A stretch of DNA of 57,316 nucleotides from the NCBI GenBank assembly GCA_934316925.1, contig CAKREC010000009.1, positions 1 to 57,316 on the forward strand, written 5' to 3'. The stretch's first letter is position 1. Each line of letters begins with the position of its first letter. Position numbers and translations under genes: made by a program. Origin of the DNA: an uncultured Eubacterium sp. Its GTDB lineage: Bacteria > Bacillota > Clostridia > Lachnospirales > Lachnospiraceae. Of this stretch, positions 51,414-57,316 are shown piece after piece. Below the pieces are notes generated by a model that was not told the DNA's origin, searched no databases, and worked only from the letters and a program-made list of their open reading frames with translations.

Positions 51414-52880
51414 ATGATTCGACCAAGTGTAGAGCAAGTAAAAGAAATGGCGATGGGATTTGACATTGTGCCGGTTCAGGAAGAAATTTTTGCTGATGTT
51501 GTCACACCGATTTTATTGTTGCGGAAGATTGCGAAGAGTAAAAAACTGTTTTATCTGCTGGAGAGTGTGGAAGGCGGAGAAAAATGGGGACGGTATTCTT
51601 TTTTGGGATTCGATCCGATCATGCGGGTTACCTGTAGAGAACAGGAAGTGATTCTGGAAGAAAATGGAAAGAAGACGACGATCCAGTCTCACGACAGCCT
51701 GCAGGTGATCCGTGATATTCTGAAAGATTATAAAGCACCAAATGTAGAGGGGATGCCTCCTTTTGCAGGCGGATTTGTAGGATATTTTTCTTATGCGATG
51801 ATCGCACATGCTGAGCCAAAGCTCAAGATCAAAAGAGGCGAATTTCCGGACTATGATTTCATGCTGTTTGATAAAGTGATCGCATACGATCATTTGAAAC
51901 AAAAGATCAGTGTGGTAGCGAATGTCAGTACCAAAGGACATATTGAGGCCAACTATGAAAGAGCAAAAGATGAGATCCGGGAGATCGAAGCATTGATCCG
52001 GGACAATTCACCGTTGCCGGAAGAACCGGTTTATGACAAAGTTGATTTTCAATGTAATGTGAGCAAAGAAGAATATGCAGACATTGTGGAAAAGACAAGA
52101 GAGTATATTTTTGACGGAGATATTTTTCAGGCAGTATTGTCAAGAAGATTTGTCAGTGATTACAAGGGCAGCCTGATCAACCCGTACCGGGTTCTCCGGA
52201 CGACCAATCCGTCACCGTACATGGTATACATGAACATGGATGATGTAGAACTGATGAGTACATCGCCGGAGACGCTTGTCCGGCTCAATGACGGACGACT
52301 GGTTACGTTCCCGGTTGCCGGATCCAGACCAAGAGGAGCGGATGAAGAAGAGGATGAGGCATTGATCCGGGATCTGATGTCGGATGAGAAAGAACTTTCC
52401 GAGCACAATATGCTGGTGGATCTTGGACGGAACGACCTTGGACGCATTTCTAAATTTGGATCGGTGGAAGTTACCAAATATCAGATGATCCATAAGTATT
52501 CCAAGATCATGCATATATGTTCTCAGGTTGAAGGAGATATCCAGCCGACAAAAGATGCTTTGGATGCGATCAAGTCCGTATTGCCGGCGGGTACATTATC
52601 CGGGGCACCAAAGATCCGGGCGTGTGAGATCATTGACGAACTGGAAAGTGAACCAAGGGGCATTTATGGCGGAGCACTTGGCTACATTGATTTTAGCGGC
52701 AATTTAGATACCTGTATTGCAATTCGGATGGCGGTAAAGAAAAACAACAAAGTTTATGTACAAGCCGGAGGCGGAATTGTTGCAGACAGTAAAGCAGAAT
52801 TGGAATATCAGGAATCGGAAAATAAAGCAAAAGCGGTTATGCTTGCGATAGAAAATGCAAAGGAGGCGGTGGAACCATGA
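51414..52880 (+). CDS. trpE: Anthranilate synthase component I
   Basis: A 488-residue chorismate-binding enzyme making anthranilate with TrpG. Blocks: YFLLESVEGGEKWGRYSFLG-type N-terminal region (LLESVEGGEKWGRYSFLG, feedback site area), VLSRRFVSDYKGSL, TSPETLVRLNDGRLVTFPVA, ELSEHNMLVDLGRNDLG, PAGTLSGAPKIRACEII, GALGYIDFSGNLDTCIAIR. Preceded by AGGAGG directly after the T-box. Its end overlaps trpG by four bases. Confidence 0.96.
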   Translation: MIRPSVEQVKEMAMGFDIVPVQEEIFADVVTPILLLRKIAKSKKLFYLLESVEGGEKWGRYSFLGFDPIMRVTCREQEVILEENGKKTTIQSHDSLQVIRDILKDYKAPNVEGMPPFAGGFVGYFSYAMIAHAEPKLKIKRGEFPDYDFMLFDKVIAYDHLKQKISVVANVSTKGHIEANYERAKDEIREIEALIRDNSPLPEEPVYDKVDFQCNVSKEEYADIVEKTREYIFDGDIFQAVLSRRFVSDYKGSLINPYRVLRTTNPSPYMVYMNMDDVELMSTSPETLVRLNDGRLVTFPVAGSRPRGADEEEDEALIRDLMSDEKELSEHNMLVDLGRNDLGRISKFGSVEVTKYQMIHKYSKIMHICSQVEGDIQPTKDALDAIKSVLPAGTLSGAPKIRACEIIDELESEPRGIYGGALGYIDFSGNLDTCIAIRMAVKKNNKVYVQAGGGIVADSKAELEYQESENKAKAVMLAIENAKEAVEP

Positions 52881-53443
52881 TTCTATTGATTGATAATTAT
52901 GACAGTTTTTCCTATAATCTGGTGCAGCTGATCGGAACGATCAATCCTGACATTCAGGTGATACGAAATGATGAGATGACCGTTGAACAGATCCGGGAGA
53001 AAAATCCATCGCATATCATTTTGTCACCGGGGCCCGGGTATCCAAAAGATGCCGGTGTTTGTGAGGACGTGGTCAGAGAACTTCAGAGCGAGATCCCAAT
53101 TCTTGGCGTTTGTCTGGGACATCAGGGAATCTGCGAAGTCTATGGTGCCACAATCTGTCATGCGAAACAATTGATGCATGGAAAAAGCAGCATGGTAAAA
53201 TTAAAAGTTTCGGATCCGATCTTTGCCGGTTTGCAGGAGAAAGAACAGGTGGCAAGGTATCATTCCCTGATTGCGGATATTGATACCATTCCGGAGGAAC
53301 TGGAAGTGATCGCAAAAGATGATAAGGATGAGGTTATGGCAGTGAAACACAAAAAATATCCGGTGTATGGGTTGCAGTTTCATCCGGAGTCTATTTTGAC
53401 ACCAAATGGTAAAAAAATGATAAAAAACTTTTTAGCAATTTAG
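52877..53443 (+). CDS. trpG: Anthranilate synthase component II (glutamine amidotransferase)
   Basis: A 188-residue class I amidotransferase: ILLIDNYDSFSYNLVQ, ILSPGPGYPKDAG, the catalytic Cys in LGVCLGHQGI and His/Glu in YGLQFHPESIL. Not fused to trpD. ATGA overlap with trpE. Confidence 0.96.
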   Translation: MILLIDNYDSFSYNLVQLIGTINPDIQVIRNDEMTVEQIREKNPSHIILSPGPGYPKDAGVCEDVVRELQSEIPILGVCLGHQGICEVYGATICHAKQLMHGKSSMVKLKVSDPIFAGLQEKEQVARYHSLIADIDTIPEELEVIAKDDKDEVMAVKHKKYPVYGLQFHPESILTPNGKKMIKNFLAI

Positions 53444-53455
53444 GAGGATAAAATA

Positions 53456-54466
53456 ATGATTCAGGAAGCAATTCACAAAGTAATAAACAATATTGACCTT
53501 TCTTATGAAGAAGCAGAGACAACCATGAAAGAGATTATGACGGCTGAGGCATCTCAGATCCAGATGGCTACTTTTCTGACGGCACTCCGAATGAAAGGAG
53601 AGACGATCACGGAGATTACCGCGTGCGCCAACGGTATGCGCAGTGTTGGTACGCATCTGACACCAGATAAAGAGGTGCTTGAGATTGTAGGAACCGGTGG
53701 GGATGAAGTAGGAACATTTAATATTTCAACAACATCGGCCTTTGTGATCGCTGCGGCAGGTGTTCCGGTAGCGAAACATGGCAACCGTTCCGTTTCCAGT
53801 AAAAGCGGTGCAGCCGATATTCTGGAAAAACTGGGGGTTAATCTGACTTTGGATGTAGACAAAGCAAAAGAAGTCCTGGATGAAACCGATATGGTATTTT
53901 TATTTGCACAGAAGTACCATGCAGCGATGAAAAATGTAGGACCTGTCAGAAAAGAGATGAAAGAACGCACGATCTTCAATATTCTCGGACCGCTTACAAA
54001 TCCGGCAAATGCAAGCCGTCAGCTCCTTGGTGTATACAGCAAAGATCTGGTAGAAAAACTGGCAGAAGTGTTGATGAACCTTGGAGTAAACAGAGGTATG
54101 TCAGTTTGCGGAAGCGATGGACTGGACGAAATCACAGTTACAGGACCAACTCACTGTTGTGAGATCAAGGATGGCAAGCTTACTTCTTTTGACATCACAC
54201 CGGAGCAGTTTGGTCTGGGAACATACGAGTTGAAAGATATTATTGGTGGTACGCCGGAAGAAAATGCAGCGATCACAAAAGACATTTTATCCGGAAAAGA
54301 GACTGGTGCGAAGAGAGATATTGTGTTAATGAATGCCGGCATGGGTATTTATCTTGGCAAAGAGGACATTTCCATGCAGGAGGCAATTGATCTGGCTGCG
54401 GAAATGATTGATTCGGGAAAAGCTTATGAGAAAATGCAGCAGTTTGTAAAAGCAAGTCAGGAGTAA
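53456..54466 (+). CDS. trpD: Anthranilate phosphoribosyltransferase
   Basis: A 336-residue enzyme joining anthranilate and PRPP. Motifs: IVGTGGDEVGTFNISTTSAF, AKHGNRSVSSKSGAADILE, RTIFNILGPLTNPA. AGGAGG precedes the ATG. Confidence 0.96.
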   Translation: MIQEAIHKVINNIDLSYEEAETTMKEIMTAEASQIQMATFLTALRMKGETITEITACANGMRSVGTHLTPDKEVLEIVGTGGDEVGTFNISTTSAFVIAAAGVPVAKHGNRSVSSKSGAADILEKLGVNLTLDVDKAKEVLDETDMVFLFAQKYHAAMKNVGPVRKEMKERTIFNILGPLTNPANASRQLLGVYSKDLVEKLAEVLMNLGVNRGMSVCGSDGLDEITVTGPTHCCEIKDGKLTSFDITPEQFGLGTYELKDIIGGTPEENAAITKDILSGKETGAKRDIVLMNAGMGIYLGKEDISMQEAIDLAAEMIDSGKAYEKMQQFVKASQE

Positions 54467-54468
54467 AC

Positions 54469-55251
54469 ATGATTTTAGATGAAATTGCAAAGAAAACAAA
54501 AATACGTGTAGAAGCAGCAAAACAAAAGATTTCACCGGAACAGATGAAACAGATGGCGGAAAAGGAACCGGCGGATACCGGTTATCCGTTTGAAACCGCG
54601 CTGCATAAACAAGAGATTTCTTTTATCTGTGAGGTGAAAAAAGCGTCACCATCCAAAGGGGTGATCGCAGAAGAATTTGATTATGTTGCAATTGCAAAAG
54701 AATACGAAAAAGCAGGTGCCAATGCGATTTCTGTTTTGACAGAACCGGATTATTTTATGGGCAGTATTGAATATCTGCGGGAGATCCGTAAAAATGTATC
54801 GATTCCTTTGCTGCGTAAGGATTTTATTATTGATGAGTATATGATCTATGAAGCGAAGGTGGCGGGAGCGGATGTCGTGCTTCTGATCGTGGCACTTTTG
54901 CCGGAGGATGTGTTAAAGCGGTATATTCAGATTGCCGATTCGCTGGGACTTTCTGCACTGGTGGAAGCACATGATGAAGAAGAAATTGCCATTGCGGTAC
55001 GGGCCGGAGCAAGGATCATTGGTGTGAACAACCGGAATCTGAAGGATTTTACGGTAGATATTAACAATGGAATCCGATTACGGCGCAATGTACCGGAAGA
55101 TATTTTATTTGTTGCAGAAAGCGGGATCAAGACGAGAACAGATATTGAACAGCTGGAGGCTGGTAAAGTCAATGCGGTTTTGATCGGTGAAACGTTCATG
55201 CGAAGCAAAGATAAGAAAAAAATGCTGGAAGAGTTAAAAGGAGGACACTAA
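54469..55251 (+). CDS. trpC: Indole-3-glycerol-phosphate synthase
   Basis: A 260-residue TIM barrel: [83 protein letters not shown]. The length is that of the synthase alone, so no TrpF domain is fused. It is followed two bases later (55253) by trpB; trpF, usually between them, is missing. Confidence 0.96.
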   Translation: MILDEIAKKTKIRVEAAKQKISPEQMKQMAEKEPADTGYPFETALHKQEISFICEVKKASPSKGVIAEEFDYVAIAKEYEKAGANAISVLTEPDYFMGSIEYLREIRKNVSIPLLRKDFIIDEYMIYEAKVAGADVVLLIVALLPEDVLKRYIQIADSLGLSALVEAHDEEEIAIAVRAGARIIGVNNRNLKDFTVDINNGIRLRRNVPEDILFVAESGIKTRTDIEQLEAGKVNAVLIGETFMRSKDKKKMLEELKGGH

Positions 55252-55252
55252 G

Positions 55253-56437
55253 ATGTCAAATGGTAGATTTGGAATACATGGAGGACAGTACATTCCGGAA
55301 ACACTGATGAATGCTGTCATTGAACTGGAAAAAGCATATGAGCATTACAAAAATGATCCGGAATTTGTAAAAGAATTTGAGGACCTTTTAAATAACTATG
55401 TAGGAAGACCATCCAGACTTTATTATGCAACTCATATGACAGAAGATCTGGGAGGTGCAAAAATTTATTTGAAACGTGAGGATTTGAATCATACCGGTTC
55501 TCACAAATTAAATAATGCACTTGGTCAGGCATTGCTGGCGAAAAAAATGGGAAAAACCCGGTTGATCGCGGAGACAGGAGCTGGTCAGCATGGAGTTGCG
55601 ACAGCAACCGTAGCGGCACTTCTTGGCATGGAGTGTGAGATCTTCATGGGAAAAGTAGATACAGATCGTCAGGCATTGAATGTGTATCGTATGGAACTGC
55701 TGGGTGCCAAAGTTCATGCCGTTACCAGTGGAACACAGACATTAAAAGATGCGGTAAATGAGACTCTTCGCGAGTGGACAAAGCGCATTGATGACACACA
55801 TTATGTAATCGGATCGGTTATGGGACCACATCCATTTCCGACGATTGTAAGGGATTTTCAGAGCGTGATTGGAAAAGAGATCAAGCAGCAGATCCTGGAA
55901 AAAGAGGGACGTCTTCCGGATGTTGTGATGGCTTGCGTCGGTGGTGGAAGTAATGCAATGGGTGCTTTTTATGACTTTATTGATGATAAACAGGTTCGAC
56001 TGATTGGCTGCGAGGCGGCCGGTCGGGGAATCAACACAAAGGAAACGGCTGCCACTCTGGCAACCGGTACCCTTGGTGTATTTCATGGAATGAAATCGTA
56101 TTTCTGCCAGGATGAATATGGACAGATCGCGCCGGTATATACGATATCAGCCGGATTGGATTATCCGGGGATAGTACCGGAACATGCTGCTTTGTACGAT
56201 TCGAAAAGAGCAGAATATGTAGCGATCACGGACGATGAAGCGGTGGATGCGTTTGAATATCTGTCCCGCATTGAGGGTATTATTCCGGCGATTGAAAGTT
56301 CACACGCACTGGCTTATGCCAAGAAACTGGCACCAACTATGGATAAGGATAAAATTATTGTTGTGAATGTTTCCGGAAGAGGCGACAAAGACGTAGCGGC
56401 AATTGCAAGATATCGGGGGGTTGAGATCTATGAATAG
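55253..56437 (+). CDS. trpB: Tryptophan synthase beta chain
   Basis: A 394-residue PLP enzyme of the TrpB1 type: [16 protein letters not shown], the PLP lysine in [50 protein letters not shown], and SSHALAYA near the end. The last 8 bases overlap trpA. Confidence 0.97.
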   Translation: MSNGRFGIHGGQYIPETLMNAVIELEKAYEHYKNDPEFVKEFEDLLNNYVGRPSRLYYATHMTEDLGGAKIYLKREDLNHTGSHKLNNALGQALLAKKMGKTRLIAETGAGQHGVATATVAALLGMECEIFMGKVDTDRQALNVYRMELLGAKVHAVTSGTQTLKDAVNETLREWTKRIDDTHYVIGSVMGPHPFPTIVRDFQSVIGKEIKQQILEKEGRLPDVVMACVGGGSNAMGAFYDFIDDKQVRLIGCEAAGRGINTKETAATLATGTLGVFHGMKSYFCQDEYGQIAPVYTISAGLDYPGIVPEHAALYDSKRAEYVAITDDEAVDAFEYLSRIEGIIPAIESSHALAYAKKLAPTMDKDKIIVVNVSGRGDKDVAAIARYRGVEIYE

Positions 56438-57200
56438 AATTGAACAGGCATTTGAAAATAAAAAAGCATTTATTCCATTTATTACGGCAGGAGATCCTTG
56501 CATGGATGTGACGAAAGAGGCAATTCTTGCCATGCAGAGAGCCGGGGCGGATCTGATCGAGATCGGAATCCCGTTTTCGGATCCGGTTGCAGAGGGACCT
56601 GTGATCCAGGAAGCAGACAATCGTGCACTGGCTGCCGGAACAACAACCGATAAAATTTTTGACATGGTGGAATCAATTCGGGATCAGATCCATGTGCCAT
56701 TTGTATTCATGACATACATCAATCCGATTTATGTATACGGAACAGAAAAGTTTGCAAAAAGAACAAGAGAGTGCGGCGGTGCCGGCGTGATCGTTCCGGA
56801 TATCCCATTTGAAGAGCGTGGAGAGATCCAGGATGCTTTTGAAAATGAAGGTCTGACCGTGATCTCGATGATCGCGCCAACTTCTGCCAGCCGTGCAAAA
56901 ATGATCGCAAAAGAAGCAAAAGGATTTTTGTACTGTGTAAGCTCGATGGGAGTAACCGGTGTAAGAACCGAGATCAACACCGGCATTGCCGACTTGATCC
57001 AGCAGGTAAAATCAGTGACCGATATTCCTTGTGCGATCGGTTTTGGTATTTCTACACCAGAACAGGCAGCGAAAATGGCAGCAATTTCCGATGGTGCCAT
57101 TGTGGGAAGTGCGATCGTCCGATTAGTGGAACAGTATGGAAAAGATTGTGTGCCGCATATTGAGGAGTATGTACGCAGTATGAAAGATGCCGTTCGTTAA
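56430..57200 (+). CDS. trpA: Tryptophan synthase alpha chain
   Basis: A 256-residue TIM barrel that cleaves indole-glycerol phosphate. Catalytic Glu and Asp are in [19 protein letters not shown] and [22 protein letters not shown] and [10 protein letters not shown] form the phosphate site. ATG 56430 overlaps the trpB stop and follows GGGGGG; a longer in-frame start at 56403 lies well inside trpB. No terminator is obvious after the stop. Confidence 0.96.
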   Translation: MNRIEQAFENKKAFIPFITAGDPCMDVTKEAILAMQRAGADLIEIGIPFSDPVAEGPVIQEADNRALAAGTTTDKIFDMVESIRDQIHVPFVFMTYINPIYVYGTEKFAKRTRECGGAGVIVPDIPFEERGEIQDAFENEGLTVISMIAPTSASRAKMIAKEAKGFLYCVSSMGVTGVRTEINTGIADLIQQVKSVTDIPCAIGFGISTPEQAAKMAAISDGAIVGSAIVRLVEQYGKDCVPHIEEYVRSMKDAVR

Positions 57201-57226
57201 ACACAATTTGGACACGAAAATTTCAC

Positions 57227-57255
57227 TTTCCATTTATATCTGTGCGTGGTATAAT
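57227..57255 (+). promoter_or_regulatory. Promoter of the gene entering at the window end
   Basis: TTTCCA (57227-57232) and TATAAT (57250-57255), spacer 17, with TGG directly before the -10 box (extended -10 type). Confidence 0.65.
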
Positions 57256-57296
57256 AGTTGGAGAATATGCCGATTGGCTTTAAGGAGGAAATAAAA

Positions 57297-57316
57297 TTGA
57301 AGAAACAGTACACAGT
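57297..57316 (+). CDS. Start of an unidentified gene (partial)
   Basis: TTG at 57297-57299 follows AAGGAGG (57281-57287) and begins MKKQYT before the window ends. It has its own promoter. Too short to identify; ATG is absent, so the TTG start is inferred from the ribosome site. Confidence 0.55.

Noticed and set aside
1..57316. Mobile elements, phage genes, CRISPR arrays, tRNA or rRNA genes
   Set aside because: Scanned by eye for transposase or integrase motifs, regular short repeats and tRNA/rRNA-like stretches; none seen, though a small RNA gene could be missed without a covariance search.

Overview
The window looks like chromosomal DNA of a low-to-mid GC Gram-positive anaerobe of the Clostridia, most likely Lachnospiraceae. 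This rests on the gene content: type III glutamine synthetase (GlnN), a Na+-translocating decarboxylase set, a tryptophan T-box, the YlxR/YlxQ/YlxM/FlhB-like housekeeping neighbours, a complete Gram-positive type IV pilus locus and a BspA-like surface protein. No rRNA, tRNA, CRISPR array, phage or insertion sequence was seen.

Layout. 1-415: the tail of a toxin-antitoxin operon with its terminator. 439-8569: the translation operon rimP-nusA-ylxR-ylxQ-infB-rbfA-nrnA-truB-ribF, driven by a perfect sigma-A promoter followed by a leader terminator (attenuator). 8537-13525 (minus strand): a PdxR/MocR-type regulator, glnN behind a terminator/antiterminator leader, and a D-Ala-D-Ala carboxypeptidase whose signal-peptide region carries an in-frame TGA. 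13616-18461: a biotin-dependent carboxyltransferase/decarboxylase cluster with two different carboxyltransferase subunits, one biotin carrier and the OadB/OadG membrane pump. 18503-23280: an RNA/DNA-type methyltransferase gene, then ylxM-ffh-rpsP-khpA-rimM-trmD (rplS is not there). 23290-25204: hisB and a three-part HisF-like/HisI/HisE fusion.

25241-41730 is the accessory core of the window, a type IV pilus locus: a 38-residue membrane peptide, pilB, pilT, pilC, a major prepilin behind its own promoter and a structured leader, prepilin peptidase, a PilM-PilN fusion, PilO, four minor pilin-like proteins (one of 750 residues) and a 1170-residue membrane-anchored protein with internal repeats. 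PilB/PilT extend and retract a fibre made through PilC; PilM-N-O forms the alignment complex; PilD processes the prepilins; the last five proteins are candidates for initiation or tip complex and adhesin. A 1528-residue leucine-rich-repeat/Ig-like secreted protein follows after rnhB.

47196-51070: flhB-like, yraN, der, plsY, gpsA. 51078-57200: a tryptophan operon trpEGDCBA controlled by a T-box with a UGG specifier, lacking trpF. The window ends at the promoter and first codons of another gene.

The least explained signals are the pilA leader RNA with a possible pseudoknot, the glnN leader hairpin with a hexaloop resembling an ANTAR target, the operator-like palindromes at the MocR and ylxM promoters, the nonsense codon in the carboxypeptidase, and the large proteins of the pilus locus. 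Everything here is read by eye; family assignments are from remembered motifs and no search was run.
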